Assembly (NCBI RefSeq): GCF_013376095.1
Contig: NZ_JAAMFN010000001.1
Coordinates: 124,001-188,000, forward strand
Origin: Arthrobacter sp. SDTb3-6
Lineage (GTDB): Bacteria; Actinomycetota; Actinomycetes; Actinomycetales; Micrococcaceae
Reading direction: 5' to 3'
DNA length: 64,000 nucleotides
The notes below the pieces were generated by a model. That model searched no databases. It worked only from the letters and a program-made list of their open reading frames with translations, and had not been told where the DNA came from. Both the position numbers and the translations under genes were made by a program. Positions 1 to 9,815 of the stretch are shown piece by piece (the first letter of the stretch is position 1; each line of letters starts with the position of its first letter).

Positions 1-386
1 GCACTGCAGATGCCGACTCCTACGCCCTCGGCCAGGAAATCTCCGTTGAGATCTTCGAAGCCGGCCAGAAGGTCGACGTCGTCGGCACTTCCAAGGGCAA
101 GGGCTTCGCCGGTGTCATGAAGCGCCACGGCTTCCACGGAGCCCCGGCATCGCACGGTGCCCACAAGAACCACCGCAAGCCCGGTTCCATCGGTGGCGCG
201 TCCACCCCTGGCCGCGTCTTCAAGGGTGTCCGCATGGCTGGCCGCATGGGCGCCGAGCGTGTCACGACCATGAACCTGACCGTTCACGGTGTCGACGCCG
301 AGAAGTCGCTGCTGCTGATCAAGGGTGCCGTCCCCGGCGCCCGCGGCTCGGTCGTCCTGGTACGCACCGCCGTGAAGGGAGCATAA
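1..386 (+). CDS. rplC: 50S ribosomal protein L3 (C-terminal part)
   Basis: The window opens inside this gene; the reading frame starts at base 3 and gives the last 127 residues, ending in TAA. The stretch [13 protein letters not shown] followed by [14 protein letters not shown] is the typical L3 signature that reaches the peptidyl transferase centre. L3 is an early-assembly 23S rRNA binder of the large subunit. It is the leading visible gene of the S10 operon, and rplD starts 5 bases after its stop. The upstream part, and rpsJ expected before it, are outside the window. Confidence 0.95.
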   Translation, partial: TADADSYALGQEISVEIFEAGQKVDVVGTSKGKGFAGVMKRHGFHGAPASHGAHKNHRKPGSIGGASTPGRVFKGVRMAGRMGAERVTTMNLTVHGVDAEKSLLLIKGAVPGARGSVVLVRTAVKGA

Positions 387-391
387 GTAAA

Positions 392-1219
392 ATGGCAACT
401 GTAAAGGTTGACCTGCCTGCAGAGATCTTCGACGTGCAGACCAACGTGCCGCTGCTGCACCAGGTCGTTGTTGCACAGCTCGCTGCTGCACGCCAGGGTA
501 CCCACAAGACCAAGACCCGCGCCGAAGTTTCCGGTGCCGGCCGCAAGCCGTTCGCCCAGAAGGGCACCGGCCGCGCCCGCCAGGGTTCCATCCGCGCCCC
601 TCACATGACCGGCGGTGGCATTGTCCACGGTCCGACCCCGCGTGACTACAGCCAACGCACCCCCAAGAAGATGAAGGCTGCAGCCCTGCGCGGTGCCCTC
701 TCCGACCGGGCACGCAACGGCCGCATCCACGTTGTTTCCGAACTGGTTTCCGGCACCAAGCCGTCGACCAAGTCGGCCAAGGCACTGCTGGCCACGGTTT
801 CCGAGCGCAAGAACCTGCTGGTCGTCATCGAGCGCAGCAACGACGTTGCCGCCCTGAGTGTCCGCAACATCACCAACATCCACGTGCTGTACGTTGACCA
901 GCTCAACACCTACGACGTGCTCGTTGCCGATGACGTGGTCTTCACCGAAGCCGCCTACGAGATCTTCATCTCCGGCCGCGCCGCTGCCGAGGCATTCGCC
1001 TCCAGCTTGGTGCTGGTTGAGGAAGAGGTTTCCGCAGATGCTGCCGAAGGCACCATCAAGGGCAACAAGGACTCCATGAAGTACCACGTGCCTGGTTCAC
1101 GCTGGTATGACGCCACTGTGGCCGAGGTTTGGTTCGCAACCGTTGAGGACGCCAAGGCCGCAGGCTTTGTCCCCGCCGGCGGCGAAGCTGCCCAGACGAT
1201 TGAGGAGGACGCCAAGTGA
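392..1219 (+). CDS. rplD: 50S ribosomal protein L4 with C-terminal sunset-like domain
   Basis: L4 binds 23S rRNA and lines the peptide exit tunnel. The L4 core fills about residues 1-212, with the conserved tunnel loop seen as [17 protein letters not shown]. The protein is 275 residues, about 60 longer than a usual L4. The surplus is an acidic linker followed, at about residues 220-266, by a compact domain containing [20 protein letters not shown] and AEVWF. Nearly the same domain ends L17 in this window. I believe it matches the 'sunset' domain known from some actinobacterial ribosomal proteins; its function is unknown to me. The gene overlaps rplW by 4 bases (GTGA). Confidence 0.95.
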   Translation: MATVKVDLPAEIFDVQTNVPLLHQVVVAQLAAARQGTHKTKTRAEVSGAGRKPFAQKGTGRARQGSIRAPHMTGGGIVHGPTPRDYSQRTPKKMKAAALRGALSDRARNGRIHVVSELVSGTKPSTKSAKALLATVSERKNLLVVIERSNDVAALSVRNITNIHVLYVDQLNTYDVLVADDVVFTEAAYEIFISGRAAAEAFASSLVLVEEEVSADAAEGTIKGNKDSMKYHVPGSRWYDATVAEVWFATVEDAKAAGFVPAGGEAAQTIEEDAK

Positions 1220-1521
1220 GCGCCGTCACCATCAAGGATCCGCGCGACGTCGTGCTTGCACCCGTCGTCTCGGAAAAGAGCTACGGCCTGATCGACGAAG
1301 GCAAATACACCTTCCTGGTCGACCCCCGCTCGAACAAGACCGAGATCAAGCTGGCCGTGGAGAAGATTTTCTCCGTCAAGGTCGACTCGATCAACACCAT
1401 CAACCGTGCCGGCAAGCGCAAGCGCACCCGCTTCGGATGGGGGCAGCGCAAGAGCACCAAGCGCGCCATTGTCTCCCTCAAAGAAGGCACAATCGACATC
1501 TTCGGCGGTCCGCTTTCCTAA
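1216..1521 (+). CDS. rplW: 50S ribosomal protein L23
   Basis: L23 sits at the tunnel exit and is a docking site for trigger factor and SRP. The 101-residue product has the family features [17 protein letters not shown] at the N-terminus and [17 protein letters not shown] in the rRNA-binding loop. The GTG start overlaps the rplD stop as GTGA, which implies translational coupling; an AGGAGG-like sequence lies just upstream within rplD. Length is normal. Confidence 0.96.
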   Translation: MSAVTIKDPRDVVLAPVVSEKSYGLIDEGKYTFLVDPRSNKTEIKLAVEKIFSVKVDSINTINRAGKRKRTRFGWGQRKSTKRAIVSLKEGTIDIFGGPLS

Positions 1522-1551
1522 GCGGAGACCACTTTAACGAGGAAATAAACT

Positions 1552-2391
1552 ATGGGAATCCGTAAATACAAGCCGACAACCCCGGGCCGTCGCGGCTCGA
1601 GCGTTGCCGACTTCACCGAAATCACGCGGTCGACGCCGGAGAAGTCTCTGGTCCGTCCCCTGCCCAAAAAGGGTGGCCGCAACAACACCGGTCGTATCAC
1701 GACGCGTCACAAGGGTGGTGGCCACAAGCGCCAGTACCGCCTGATTGACTTCCGTCGCCACGACAAGGACGGCGTCAACGCACGTGTGGCCGAGATCGAA
1801 TACGATCCCAACCGCACGGCACGCATTGCCCTCCTGCACTACGTTGATGGCACCAAGCGTTACATCATCGCGCCGAACAAGCTCAAGCAGGGCGACTTTG
1901 TTGAAGCCGGCCCCGCGGCCGACATCAAGCCTGGCAACAACCTGCCGCTGCGCAACATCCCGGTGGGTACCGTTATCCACGCCGTGGAGCTGCGTCCCGG
2001 TGGCGGTGCCAAGATGGCCCGTTCCGCCGGTGCTTCCGTTCAGCTGGTCGCCAAGGAAGGCAAGTTCGCCCAGCTGCGGCTGCCCTCCGGTGAAATCCGC
2101 AACGTTGATGCGCGCTGCCGCGCCACCATCGGCGAAGTCGGAAACGCCGAGCAGTCCAACATCAACTGGGGCAAGGCAGGGCGCATGCGCTGGAAGGGCG
2201 TCCGCCCGACCGTCCGCGGTGTTGTCATGAACCCGGTCGACCACCCGCATGGTGGTGGTGAAGGCAAGACCTCCGGTGGACGCCACCCGGTCAACCCGAA
2301 CGGCAAGCCGGAAGGCCGTACCCGCCGTCCCAACAAAGAGAGCGACAAACTCATCGTTCGTCGCCGTCGTACTGGCAAGAACAAGCGATAG
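1552..2391 (+). CDS. rplB: 50S ribosomal protein L2
   Basis: L2 is a universally conserved 23S rRNA binder needed for subunit association and peptidyl transferase assembly. The 279-residue protein has the diagnostic C-terminal segment [19 protein letters not shown], which contains the functionally important histidine near the catalytic centre, and the N-terminal [19 protein letters not shown]. An ATG start follows GAGGAAAT at a good distance. It lies in the S10 operon between rplW and rpsS, with a 30-base gap from rplW. Confidence 0.97.
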   Translation: MGIRKYKPTTPGRRGSSVADFTEITRSTPEKSLVRPLPKKGGRNNTGRITTRHKGGGHKRQYRLIDFRRHDKDGVNARVAEIEYDPNRTARIALLHYVDGTKRYIIAPNKLKQGDFVEAGPAADIKPGNNLPLRNIPVGTVIHAVELRPGGGAKMARSAGASVQLVAKEGKFAQLRLPSGEIRNVDARCRATIGEVGNAEQSNINWGKAGRMRWKGVRPTVRGVVMNPVDHPHGGGEGKTSGGRHPVNPNGKPEGRTRRPNKESDKLIVRRRRTGKNKR

Positions 2392-2403
2392 GAGCCTGGA
2401 GAC

Positions 2404-2685
2404 ATGCCACGTAGCCTGAAGAAGGGTCCCTTCGTAGACCAGCACCTCTTTGTCAAGGTCGCTAGGGAAAACGAAAAGGGCACCAAGAACGTCATCAAGA
2501 CCTGGTCCCGCCGCTCGATGATCATCCCGGACATGCTGGGTCACACGATCGCCGTGCACGATGGTCGCAAGCACATCCCCGTGTTTGTCACCGAGTCGAT
2601 GGTCGGGCACAAGCTCGGCGAATTCGCCCCCACGCGGACATTCCGCGGCCATGTCAAGGACGACCGCAAGGGCAAGCGCCGCTAG
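2404..2685 (+). CDS. rpsS: 30S ribosomal protein S19
   Basis: S19 binds the head of the 30S subunit near the A-site finger together with S13. The 93 residues begin [12 protein letters not shown], which is the standard N-terminus, and contain [10 protein letters not shown]-like (here [10 protein letters not shown]) and [13 protein letters not shown]. The ATG is preceded by GGAG. It sits 12 bases after rplB in the S10 operon. Confidence 0.97.
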   Translation: MPRSLKKGPFVDQHLFVKVARENEKGTKNVIKTWSRRSMIIPDMLGHTIAVHDGRKHIPVFVTESMVGHKLGEFAPTRTFRGHVKDDRKGKRR

Positions 2686-2723
2686 GCGCTTGGCTTTACG
2701 GCTAAGACGAGAGAAGGATAGCA

Positions 2724-3089
2724 ATGGAAGCCAAGGCAAGTGCGCGTCATCTGCGCGTCACGCCTATGAAGGCCCGGCGCGTCGTCAACCTGATTCGTGG
2801 CAAGCAGGCGAATGAGGCATTGGCGATTCTGAAGTTTGCCCCCCAGGCAGCTTCTGAGCCGGTATTCAAGGTAGTCCAGTCCGCAGTGGCCAACGCCCGC
2901 GTTCTGGCTGATCGCGACAGCGTCGCGTTCAATGAAAATGACCTGTACATCAGCGAAATCTTCGTTGATGAGGGCCCGACCATGAAGCGGTTCCAGCCGC
3001 GCGCCCAGGGTCGTGCCTACCAGATCAAGAAGCGCACCAGCCACGTCACCGTGGTTGTCGCTACCCCCGAGAAAGAGGAGGCTCGCTAA
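2724..3089 (+). CDS. rplV: 50S ribosomal protein L22
   Basis: L22 spans the large subunit and its beta-hairpin narrows the exit tunnel, where macrolide resistance changes occur. The product has 121 residues and carries the family segments [17 protein letters not shown] and [20 protein letters not shown]. The ATG follows GAGAGAAGGATAGCA. The stop TAA is followed directly by the rpsC GTG with no gap. Confidence 0.96.
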   Translation: MEAKASARHLRVTPMKARRVVNLIRGKQANEALAILKFAPQAASEPVFKVVQSAVANARVLADRDSVAFNENDLYISEIFVDEGPTMKRFQPRAQGRAYQIKKRTSHVTVVVATPEKEEAR

Positions 3090-3938
3090 GTGGGACAGAA
3101 AGTAAACCCGCACGGGTTCCGTCTCGGGATCACCACGGACCACCGTTCACACTGGTTCGCGGACAGCAACAAGCCCGGACAGCGTTACAAGGACTTCGTA
3201 AAAGAAGACATCAAGATCCGCGCGCTCATGTCCACGGGCATGGACCGCGCCGGCATTTCCAAGGTTGAGATCGAGCGCACCCGTGACCGTGTACGTGTGG
3301 ACATCCACACCGCACGTCCCGGCATTGTGATCGGCCGCCGTGGGGCTGAAGCAGACCGCATCCGCGGCGAGCTCGAAAAGCTCACCGGCAAGCAGGTCCA
3401 GCTGAACATCCTGGAAGTGAAGAACCCGGAAGCCGACGCACAGCTGGTGGCCCAGGGCATCGCTGAGCAGCTGACTTCCCGTGTGGCTTTCCGCCGCGCG
3501 ATGAAGAAGGCCATGCAGTCCGCACAGCGCACCGGCAGCGTCAAGGGCATCCGTGTCGCTTGCGCCGGCCGTCTGGGTGGCGCTGAAATGTCGCGCACCG
3601 AGTTCTACCGCGAAGGCCGTGTGCCCCTGCACACCCTGCGCGCCAACATCGACTACGGCTTCTTCGAGGCCAAGACCGTGTTCGGCCGCATCGGTGTCAA
3701 GGTCTGGATCTACAAGGGCGATGTCACGAGCAAGGAACTGGCTGCCCAGGCAGCTGCCGCCCCTGCCCGTGGCCGTGGCCCCCGCCGTGACGGCGATGAC
3801 CGCGGACCCCGCGGCCCCCGCTCCGGTGGCGACCGCCGTCGCAACGACCGCCCCGAGCGCACCGAGGCTGCTGCCGCGGCCCCGGCTCCTGCAGCTGCAG
3901 AGGCTGCAGCTCCGGCAGCAGAAGGAGGACAGGCTTAA
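3090..3938 (+). CDS. rpsC: 30S ribosomal protein S3 with low-complexity C-terminus
   Basis: S3 lies at the mRNA entry channel and takes part in helicase activity. Residues 1-210 contain the KH domain ([16 protein letters not shown]) and the S3 C-terminal domain ([20 protein letters not shown]). After that comes a tail of about 65 residues made of Arg-Gly-Asp-rich and then Ala-Pro-Glu-rich sequence, longer than in most bacteria. The GTG start abuts the rplV stop, and the stop TAA abuts the rplP ATG, so all three are probably coupled. Confidence 0.96.
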   Translation: MGQKVNPHGFRLGITTDHRSHWFADSNKPGQRYKDFVKEDIKIRALMSTGMDRAGISKVEIERTRDRVRVDIHTARPGIVIGRRGAEADRIRGELEKLTGKQVQLNILEVKNPEADAQLVAQGIAEQLTSRVAFRRAMKKAMQSAQRTGSVKGIRVACAGRLGGAEMSRTEFYREGRVPLHTLRANIDYGFFEAKTVFGRIGVKVWIYKGDVTSKELAAQAAAAPARGRGPRRDGDDRGPRGPRSGGDRRRNDRPERTEAAAAAPAPAAAEAAAPAAEGGQA

Positions 3939-4355
3939 ATGCTTATCCCACGTCGAGTAAAGTTCCGCAAGCAGCACCACCCGGGTCGCTCCGGGCAGGC
4001 TACGGGCGGCACCACGGTCACGTTTGGTGAGTGGGGCATTCAGGCCCTGACGCCCGCCTACGTCACCAACCGCCAGATTGAATCCGCACGTATCGCCATG
4101 ACGCGTCACATCAAGCGTGGCGGAAAGGTGTGGATCAACATCTACCCTGACCGTCCGTTGACGAAGAAGCCGGCCGAAACCCGCATGGGTTCCGGTAAGG
4201 GTTCGCCCGAGTGGTGGATTGCGAATGTCAAGCCCGGCCGCGTTCTCTTTGAACTCTCCGGTGTATCAGAAGAGGTAGCTCGCGAGGCCCTGCGCCTGGC
4301 AATCCACAAGCTGCCGTTGAAAGCACGCATCGTGCGTCGCGAAGGTGGTGAGTAG
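3939..4355 (+). CDS. rplP: 50S ribosomal protein L16
   Basis: L16 helps place the A-site tRNA in the large subunit. The 138-residue product starts [19 protein letters not shown] and contains [20 protein letters not shown], both diagnostic. The region [19 protein letters not shown] contains the conserved arginine that is hydroxylated in some bacteria. The start codon directly follows the rpsC stop. It ends two bases before rpmC. Confidence 0.97.
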   Translation: MLIPRRVKFRKQHHPGRSGQATGGTTVTFGEWGIQALTPAYVTNRQIESARIAMTRHIKRGGKVWINIYPDRPLTKKPAETRMGSGKGSPEWWIANVKPGRVLFELSGVSEEVAREALRLAIHKLPLKARIVRREGGE

Positions 4356-4357
4356 AG

Positions 4358-4681
4358 ATGTCAGTTGGATCCAAGGATCTGGCCCCCGCACAGCTTGACG
4401 GGTTCGACAACGAGCGTCTTGTTGAAGAACTCCGGAAGGCCAAGGAGGAACTGTTCAACCTGCGCTTCCAGTCCGCCACCGGTCAGCTGGAAAGCCACGG
4501 GCGTCTGCGCGTGGTAAAGCGCGATATCGCCCGCATCTACACGGTGCTGCGCGAGCGCGAGCTGGGCATTCGCCCGGATGTTGTTGCCGCCGCCCCGGTG
4601 GAGAAGGCCTCCAAGAAGGCTGACAAGGAAGCCAAGAAGGCCTCCAAGAAGGCTGAAGAAACTGAGGAGGTCGCCAAGTGA
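4358..4681 (+). CDS. rpmC: 50S ribosomal protein L29 with Lys/Ala-rich tail
   Basis: L29 contacts L23 near the tunnel exit and is part of the SRP and trigger factor docking site. The core is present ([20 protein letters not shown], then [20 protein letters not shown]). The protein has 107 residues where 65-80 is usual; the last 30 or so are a [13 protein letters not shown]-type basic tail. The gene overlaps rpsQ by 4 bases (GTGA). Confidence 0.94.
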   Translation: MSVGSKDLAPAQLDGFDNERLVEELRKAKEELFNLRFQSATGQLESHGRLRVVKRDIARIYTVLRERELGIRPDVVAAAPVEKASKKADKEAKKASKKAEETEEVAK

Positions 4682-4974
4682 GCGATTCTGTAAACAACAC
4701 TGAAACCGGCTCCGCCGCAGTGGTCCGCAACGAGCGCAAGAAGATGCGCGGCTATGTCGTCTCCGACAAGATGGACAAGACCATCGTTGTTGAGGTCGAA
4801 GACCGCGTAAAGCACGCCTTGTACGGCAAGGTCCTTCGCCGCAACAAGAAGGTCAAGGCCCATGATGAAGAGAACAGCGCCGGCATCGGCGACCTGGTCA
4901 TCATCAGCGAGACCCGCCCGCTGTCTGCGACGAAGCGGTTCCGCCTCGTCGAGATCGTCGAAAAGGCCAAGTAA
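4678..4974 (+). CDS. rpsQ: 30S ribosomal protein S17
   Basis: S17 is an OB-fold primary binder of 16S rRNA. The 98-residue product has the family core [18 protein letters not shown] and the C-terminal [18 protein letters not shown], preceded by about 20 extra residues. The GTG start overlaps the rpmC stop. It is the last gene of the S10 operon here, being followed by a strong hairpin and a long gap. Confidence 0.95.
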   Translation: MSDSVNNTETGSAAVVRNERKKMRGYVVSDKMDKTIVVEVEDRVKHALYGKVLRRNKKVKAHDEENSAGIGDLVIISETRPLSATKRFRLVEIVEKAK

Positions 4975-5005
4975 CCTTTCGGCCCTGTGCTGATTGATTA
5001 CCGAG

Positions 5006-5045
5006 GCGTTGGGCCCGTCACCGTTTACGGTGGCGGGCCCAACGT
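5006..5045 (+). terminator. Strong hairpin after rpsQ
   Basis: An inverted repeat with arms CGTTGGGCCCGTCACCG and CGGTGGCGGGCCCAACG around a TTTA loop gives a stem of about 17 bp with one G-U pair. Only a short GTTT follows, so it is either a weak intrinsic terminator or an RNA-processing or stability structure. It separates the S10 operon from rplN. Confidence 0.6.
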
Positions 5046-5458
5046 GCGTTTAACCCCCGACGGCGGACGCGTGCGCGATGGCCGCGGGGGATGCGCACAC
5101 TGCTGCCGAGGACGCCCGGAGTGTGCGCAAGGCAACGCCGGCGGCGGGCCTGCGGCGGGAGCCGGGGTTCCGGCGCCGTGCTAGGATTATCTATTGCTGC
5201 GCCTTTTCTGTGCCGCCGATTTCGGTAGCGGCAGTGGGTGCGCAATTACCTCGTAAATGCCCGTGCCACTACAAACTGCCCTCCGGCTGGTGGAGAAATC
5301 CACCGCGTCCGGTGCGGAAAGTGCAGTTGGCATGACGCATTTAGGCGTGTGCTGGCAAAATCCAGGCACGTCGAGAGACATCCCGAACAATACGTTCCGC
5401 AAGGCTTGTCCACAGATGGATTGTGGCCAAGAACCGGCGCGACGAACAGGAGACACTA
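5046..5458. other. Long gap before rplN, likely promoter region
   Basis: These 413 bases separate the S10 and spc operons. I see no credible gene: the open frames are short and lack family features. Candidate promoter elements are TTGGCA near 5327 and CAAAAT near 5356, but their spacing is not standard, so I do not assign a promoter. The segment is longer than most gaps inside ribosomal clusters and probably carries the spc promoter and leader. Confidence 0.4.
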
Positions 5459-5827
5459 GTGATTCAGCAGGAGTCGCGGCTTAAGGTCGCCGACAACACG
5501 GGTGCCAAGGAAATCTTGACCATCCGCGTTCTCGGTGGATCCGGGCGCCGCTACGCAGGCATTGGCGACACCATTGTCGCTACCGTCAAGGACGCAATTC
5601 CCGGCGGAAACGTCAAGAAGGGTGACGTCGTCAAGGCTGTCATCGTTCGCACCAAGAAGGAACGCCGCCGTGCGGATGGTTCCTACATCAAGTTCGACGA
5701 GAACGCCGCTGTGCTTCTCAAGAACGACGGGGACCCCCGCGGTACCCGTATCTTCGGCCCGGTTGGCCGTGAGCTTCGTGACAAGAAGTTCATGAAGATC
5801 ATCTCGTTGGCTCCGGAGGTGCTGTAA
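5459..5827 (+). CDS. rplN: 50S ribosomal protein L14
   Basis: L14 forms an intersubunit bridge with 16S rRNA. The 122-residue product begins [18 protein letters not shown] and contains [19 protein letters not shown], the normal L14 pattern. I chose the GTG at 5459 because AGGAGA lies 5-10 bases before it and because it gives the standard N-terminus; an in-frame upstream ATG at 5423 would add 12 unlike residues. It is the first gene of the spc operon here. Confidence 0.96.
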   Translation: MIQQESRLKVADNTGAKEILTIRVLGGSGRRYAGIGDTIVATVKDAIPGGNVKKGDVVKAVIVRTKKERRRADGSYIKFDENAAVLLKNDGDPRGTRIFGPVGRELRDKKFMKIISLAPEVL

Positions 5828-5830
5828 CTT

Positions 5831-6193
5831 ATGGCAAAGATCAAGAAGGGTGACCTGGTTCAGGTCATCACTGGCGGCAAGGCCGAACGTGGCGGCGACC
5901 GTGGCAAGCAGGGCAAGGTCCTGAAGGTTTTCCCCGAGACCAACCGCGTGTTGGTGGAAGGCGTCAACCGCGTCACCCGGCACACCAAGGCCGGCCAGAC
6001 GGAACGTGGCACCAAGACCGGTGGCATTGAAATCGTCGAGGCACCCATTCACATCTCCAACGTTGCCGTGGTGGACCCGTCCACCAAGAAGCCGACCCGC
6101 GTTGGCTACCGCATCGAAACCGTTGAGCGCGATGGCCGCGAGCGTCAAGTACGCATCCGCGTTGCCAAGGCCTCGGGGAAGGACCTGGCATGA
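5831..6193 (+). CDS. rplX: 50S ribosomal protein L24
   Basis: L24 is an assembly-initiator protein with a KOW motif. The KOW region is visible at the N-terminus as [20 protein letters not shown], followed by [19 protein letters not shown]. The length of 120 residues is normal. It starts 3 bases after the rplN stop and overlaps rplE by 4 bases (ATGA). Confidence 0.96.
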   Translation: MAKIKKGDLVQVITGGKAERGGDRGKQGKVLKVFPETNRVLVEGVNRVTRHTKAGQTERGTKTGGIEIVEAPIHISNVAVVDPSTKKPTRVGYRIETVERDGRERQVRIRVAKASGKDLA

Positions 6194-6774
6194 GCGCCGA
6201 AGTTGCAGAGAACACGCCCAAGGTCTCGCCTCGCCTGAAGACCCGCTACGCTGCGGAAATCAAGGCGACGCTGACGGAGGAATTCAAGTACGCGAACGTC
6301 AACCAGGTTCCGCGCCTGGTCAAGGTCGTTGTCAACATGGGTGTTGGAGATGCCGCCAAGGACTCCAAGATCATCGACGGCGCCGTCCGCGACCTCACCG
6401 CCATCACCGGCCAGAAGCCCCAGGTTTCCAAGGCCCGCAAGTCGATCGCACAGTTCAAGCTGCGCGAAGGCATGCCGATCGGCTGCCACGCCACGCTGCG
6501 TGGGGACCGCATGTGGGAATTCCTGGACCGCCTGGTCACACTGGCACTGCCCCGTATCCGCGACTTCCGCGGCCTCAGCGGCAAGCAGTTCGACGGCAAC
6601 GGCAACTACACCTTCGGTCTGACCGAGCAGGTCATGTTCCACGAGATCGACCAGGATGCCATTGACCGCGTACGCGGCATGGACATCACCGTCGTGACCA
6701 CCGCCAAGACCGACGACGAAGGCCGCGCGCTGCTCAAGGCGCTTGGCTTCCCGTTCAAATCCGAAGATAAATAA
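6190..6774 (+). CDS. rplE: 50S ribosomal protein L5
   Basis: L5 binds 5S rRNA and contacts the P-site tRNA. The 194-residue product has [36 protein letters not shown] and [14 protein letters not shown], all L5 signatures, plus a short acidic N-terminal extension. The ATG overlaps the rplX stop (ATGA). A 103-base gap follows, where many bacteria have rpsN; no S14 frame is present there. Confidence 0.96.
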   Translation: MSAEVAENTPKVSPRLKTRYAAEIKATLTEEFKYANVNQVPRLVKVVVNMGVGDAAKDSKIIDGAVRDLTAITGQKPQVSKARKSIAQFKLREGMPIGCHATLRGDRMWEFLDRLVTLALPRIRDFRGLSGKQFDGNGNYTFGLTEQVMFHEIDQDAIDRVRGMDITVVTTAKTDDEGRALLKALGFPFKSEDK

Positions 6775-6877
6775 TCTACGTAACAGGTCCGTTCCGTTGG
6801 ACGAGCCGCCCGAAAGCTGATTTCGGGAAGCTCCTTCGACGCGGAGGAAACCGTTACGAGGAAGGGCAAGCGCCCAA

Positions 6878-7276
6878 ATGACAATGACAGATCCTGTCGC
6901 AGACATGCTTACGCGTCTGCGCAACGCAAACTCGGCACACCACGATTCCGTGTCCATGCCGTTCAGCAAGCTCAAGGGCCACATCGCCGACATCCTCAAG
7001 GCACAGGGCTACATCGCTGCCTGGAAGGTTGAAGACGCCGAAGTTGGCAAGAAGATGACCATCGACCTCAAATACGGCCCCAGCCGCGAGCGTTCAATCG
7101 CCGGCCTGCGCCGTATTTCCAAGCCGGGCCTGCGCGTTTACGCAAAGTCCACCAACCTCCCCAACGTGTTGGGCGGTTTGGGTGTCGCCATCCTGTCCAC
7201 CTCATCCGGTCTGTTGACCGACCGCCAGGCCGCCAAGAAGGGCGTGGGTGGGGAAGTCCTCGCCTACGTCTGGTAG
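6878..7276 (+). CDS. rpsH: 30S ribosomal protein S8
   Basis: S8 is a primary binder of the central domain of 16S rRNA and, in some bacteria, the translational repressor of the spc operon. The 132 residues begin [18 protein letters not shown] and end in [22 protein letters not shown], which are standard. The ATG at 6878 was preferred over the one 6 bases on, as it gives the normal actinobacterial N-terminus. Confidence 0.96.
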   Translation: MTMTDPVADMLTRLRNANSAHHDSVSMPFSKLKGHIADILKAQGYIAAWKVEDAEVGKKMTIDLKYGPSRERSIAGLRRISKPGLRVYAKSTNLPNVLGGLGVAILSTSSGLLTDRQAAKKGVGGEVLAYVW

Positions 7277-7294
7277 TAGGGAAGGGAAAGAATA

Positions 7295-7831
7295 ATGTCA
7301 CGTATTGGACGTCTCCCCATTTCCGTGCCTGCCGGCGTCGAGGTCAAGATTGACAACAACCTCGTTTCCGTCAAGGGCCCGAAGGGAACGCTGGAGCACA
7401 CTGTTGCCAGCCCCATCGCCGTTGCTCTCGAAGAGAACACCATCACGGTGACCCGCCCCAACGATGAGCGCGCATCACGCTCACTCCACGGCCTGACCCG
7501 CACCCTCATTGACAACCTGATCGTCGGTGTCACCCAGGGCTACGAGAAGAAGCTGGAAATTGTTGGTACCGGTTACCGCGTCGTCGCCAAGGGCGCAAAC
7601 CTTGAGTTTGCCCTCGGCTACAGCCACCCCGTTGTCGTTGAGGCACCGGTTGGCATCACCCTGACGGTTGAGGGCCCCACCAAGCTCTCGGTGGCAGGCA
7701 TTGACAAGCAGCAGGTGGGCGAAGTTGCTGCCAACATCCGCAAGCTGCGCAAGCCCGACCCGTACAAGGGCAAGGGCGTTCGCTACGCAGGCGAGATCAT
7801 CCGCCGCAAGGTCGGAAAGGCTGGTAAGTAA
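7295..7831 (+). CDS. rplF: 50S ribosomal protein L6
   Basis: L6 sits near the sarcin-ricin loop and stabilises the factor-binding region. The 178-residue product starts [17 protein letters not shown] and ends with the L6 signature [33 protein letters not shown] Shine-Dalgarno region precedes the ATG. It is followed after 2 bases by rplR. Confidence 0.97.
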   Translation: MSRIGRLPISVPAGVEVKIDNNLVSVKGPKGTLEHTVASPIAVALEENTITVTRPNDERASRSLHGLTRTLIDNLIVGVTQGYEKKLEIVGTGYRVVAKGANLEFALGYSHPVVVEAPVGITLTVEGPTKLSVAGIDKQQVGEVAANIRKLRKPDPYKGKGVRYAGEIIRRKVGKAGK

Positions 7832-7833
7832 CC

Positions 7834-8205
7834 ATGGCACTGTCCGTAAGAGGAAAGTCCAAGGCCGCAGCACGCGGCCGTCGCCACCTGCGCGTGCGCA
7901 AGCGCGTCACGGGCAGCACTGTCCGTCCGCGTCTGGTGGTCAACCGCTCCGCACGTCACATCTTCGTCCAGGTCATCGACGACTCCCAGGGCCTGACCCT
8001 GGCGTCCGCCTCGACCCTCGAAGCCGACCTGCGCTCGTTCGACGGCGACAAGACCGCCAAGGCCAAGCGTGTCGGTGAGCTCGTTGCCGAGCGCGCCAAG
8101 GCTGCCGGCATTGCCGCTGTTGTGTTCGACCGTGGCGGCAACCGCTACCACGGCCGGGTCGCCGCTGTGGCCGACGGTGCACGTGAAGGTGGTCTGGCAC
8201 TGTGA
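7834..8205 (+). CDS. rplR: 50S ribosomal protein L18
   Basis: L18 binds 5S rRNA with L5. The 123-residue protein has [19 protein letters not shown] at the N-terminus and [20 protein letters not shown] at the C-terminus, both L18 family marks. It starts 2 bases after rplF, in the spc operon order rplF-rplR-rpsE. Confidence 0.96.
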   Translation: MALSVRGKSKAAARGRRHLRVRKRVTGSTVRPRLVVNRSARHIFVQVIDDSQGLTLASASTLEADLRSFDGDKTAKAKRVGELVAERAKAAGIAAVVFDRGGNRYHGRVAAVADGAREGGLAL

Positions 8206-8231
8206 CCGAAAACATTAACAAGGAGAACACT

Positions 8232-8912
8232 GTGTCAGAAGCAACTGCAGCTGACGGTGCGGCTGCCAAGACTGAGTCTGCACCAGCAACCGACGGCGGC
8301 CGTGGCCGCGGCGGTCGCGACGGTGGACGTGGAGGCCGCGACGGCGGTCGTGACGGTGGCCGTGGCCGCGGTCGCGACGGTGGCCGCGAGGCTGAGAAGA
8401 ACCAGTTCATCGAGCGCGTCGTCAACATCAACCGCGTTGCAAAGGTGGTCAAGGGTGGCCGTCGCTTCAGCTTCACCGCCCTCGTGATCGTCGGCGACGG
8501 CAACGGACTCGTTGGCGTCGGCTACGGCAAGGCCAAGGAAGTTCCCGCGGCCATCGCCAAGGGCGTTGAAGAAGCCAAGAAGTCCTTCTTCCGCGTTCCG
8601 CTCATCGGCAAGACTGTTCCGCACCGCGTCCAGGGTGAAGCCGCTGCCGGCGTCGTCCTGCTGCGCCCGGCTGCCGCCGGTACCGGTGTTATCGCCGGTG
8701 GTCCGGTGCGCGCCGTATTGGAATGCGTTGGCATCCACGACGTTCTGTCCAAGTCGCTCGGCTCCTCCAATGCCATCAACATTGTTCACGCAACCGTTGA
8801 TGCACTCAAGCGCCTGGAAGACCCCAAGTCAGTCGCGGCCCGCCGCGGACTGCCCTTGGACGAGGTCGCTCCGGATGTGCTGCTGCGCAACATGCAAAAG
8901 GCAGGTCTGTAA
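8232..8912 (+). CDS. rpsE: 30S ribosomal protein S5 with RG-rich N-terminus
   Basis: S5 acts in decoding accuracy and mRNA unwinding. The core has [40 protein letters not shown] and [13 protein letters not shown]-like (here [13 protein letters not shown]). I chose the GTG at 8232 (226 residues) because AGGAG lies 6 bases before it; an in-frame GTG at 8202 overlaps the rplR stop and would add 10 residues. Residues about 23-56 are a tandem RGGRDGG-type array, which is unusual in length. The stop overlaps the rpmD start by one base. Confidence 0.93.
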   Translation: MSEATAADGAAAKTESAPATDGGRGRGGRDGGRGGRDGGRDGGRGRGRDGGREAEKNQFIERVVNINRVAKVVKGGRRFSFTALVIVGDGNGLVGVGYGKAKEVPAAIAKGVEEAKKSFFRVPLIGKTVPHRVQGEAAAGVVLLRPAAAGTGVIAGGPVRAVLECVGIHDVLSKSLGSSNAINIVHATVDALKRLEDPKSVAARRGLPLDEVAPDVLLRNMQKAGL

Positions 8913-9124
8913 TGACTACACCGAAGAACATTCAGCCTTCCGAAAAGAAGCTGGAAATCACGCAGGTCAGGGGCGTCGTTGGCGCCCGGCAGTTCCAGAA
9001 GGACACCCTTCGCTCGCTGGGTCTCAAGCGCATCGGTCACACTGTTGTCCGCACGGCTGACGCAGTGACCGCTGGCATGATCAACACGGTCCCGCACCTG
9101 ATCAAGGTTGAGGAGGCTAAGTAA
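8912..9124 (+). CDS. rpmD: 50S ribosomal protein L30
   Basis: L30 is a small large-subunit protein. The 70-residue product contains [20 protein letters not shown] and [15 protein letters not shown], the family pattern, with a 10-residue N-terminal extension. TAATG joins the rpsE stop and this start, implying coupled translation. It ends one base before the rplO GTG. Confidence 0.95.
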   Translation: MTTPKNIQPSEKKLEITQVRGVVGARQFQKDTLRSLGLKRIGHTVVRTADAVTAGMINTVPHLIKVEEAK

Positions 9125-9125
9125 A

Positions 9126-9605
9126 GTGGCTACTGAAAAGACTGCAGAAACTGCTGAGAAGCAGAACGCACTGAAGGTCCACCACCTGCGCCCGGCGCCG
9201 GGTGCCAAGACGGCTAAAACCCGTGTTGGCCGCGGTGAAGGATCCAAGGGCAAGACCGCAGGCCGCGGCACCAAGGGCACCAAGGCACGCTACCAGGTCA
9301 AGGCCGGCTTTGCCGGTGGCCAGCTGCCGCTGCACATGCGCCTGCCGAAGCTGCGCGGCTTCAAGAACCCGTTCCGCGTCGAGTTCCAGGTTGTCAACCT
9401 GGACAAGCTGAACGAGCTCTTCCCCGAGGGTGGCGTTGTCACCGTCGAGACGCTGGTTGAAAAGGGTGCGGTTCGCAAGAACCAGCCCGTGAAGGTGCTG
9501 GGCACCGGCGACATCACCGTCAAGGTTGACGTCACCGCCCACGCGTTTTCGACCAGCGCAGCGGAAAAGATCTCTGCTGCAGGTGGCTCGACCACGGAAC
9601 TGTAA
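9126..9605 (+). CDS. rplO: 50S ribosomal protein L15
   Basis: L15 is a late-assembly protein of the large subunit. The product has 159 residues with [20 protein letters not shown] and [20 protein letters not shown], typical of L15. The GTG at 9126 is preceded by AGGAGG at 9111-9116; an upstream TTG at 9108 would add residues that overlap rpmD. It ends the spc ribosomal block and is followed by an intrinsic terminator. Confidence 0.95.
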   Translation: MATEKTAETAEKQNALKVHHLRPAPGAKTAKTRVGRGEGSKGKTAGRGTKGTKARYQVKAGFAGGQLPLHMRLPKLRGFKNPFRVEFQVVNLDKLNELFPEGGVVTVETLVEKGAVRKNQPVKVLGTGDITVKVDVTAHAFSTSAAEKISAAGGSTTEL

Positions 9606-9635
9606 CCAGTTCAAAATGCGCACATCTGGCGACTA

Positions 9636-9680
9636 GACTCCTGGTGGGCGGGGCTTACGTTCCGCCCCCGGGAGTCTTTT
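9636..9680 (+). terminator. Rho-independent terminator after rplO
   Basis: GACTCC pairs with GGAGTC and GGGCGG with CCGCCC, with a further three pairs between and one bulge, giving a stem of about 15 bp closed by a 10-base loop. Four T follow. It would end the spc transcript before secY. Confidence 0.8.
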
Positions 9681-9753
9681 GCCTATGTGCCGCAACGGCT
9701 GCCGTAACAGCCCGGGTGGCACGGCCGGTTTCAGTGCGAGCCACGTCACCCAC

Positions 9754-9785
9754 TAGAATCTTTCCTTGGGTTCACTTGCGAACCC
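9754..9785 (+). promoter_or_regulatory. secY -10 element and leader hairpin
   Basis: TAGAAT at 9754-9759 is a good -10 hexamer; the -35 is weak (TTTCAG or TCAGTG). Directly downstream, GGGTTC and GAACCC (9768-9785) form a 6-bp hairpin followed by GACTTTT, which looks like a small attenuator in the secY leader. The order terminator, promoter, secY supports separate control of secY-adk. Confidence 0.45.
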
Positions 9786-9815
9786 GACTTTTCTCTCTAC
9801 ATGTCAGGAGGACGC

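Noticed and set aside
5423-5458. Upstream ATG start for rplN
   Set aside because: It adds 12 residues foreign to L14 and would place the AGGAGA Shine-Dalgarno inside the gene.
5046-5458. Small open frames in the rpsQ-rplN gap
   Set aside because: They have Arg-Pro-rich composition, no ribosome-binding sites at good distance, and no recognisable sequence.
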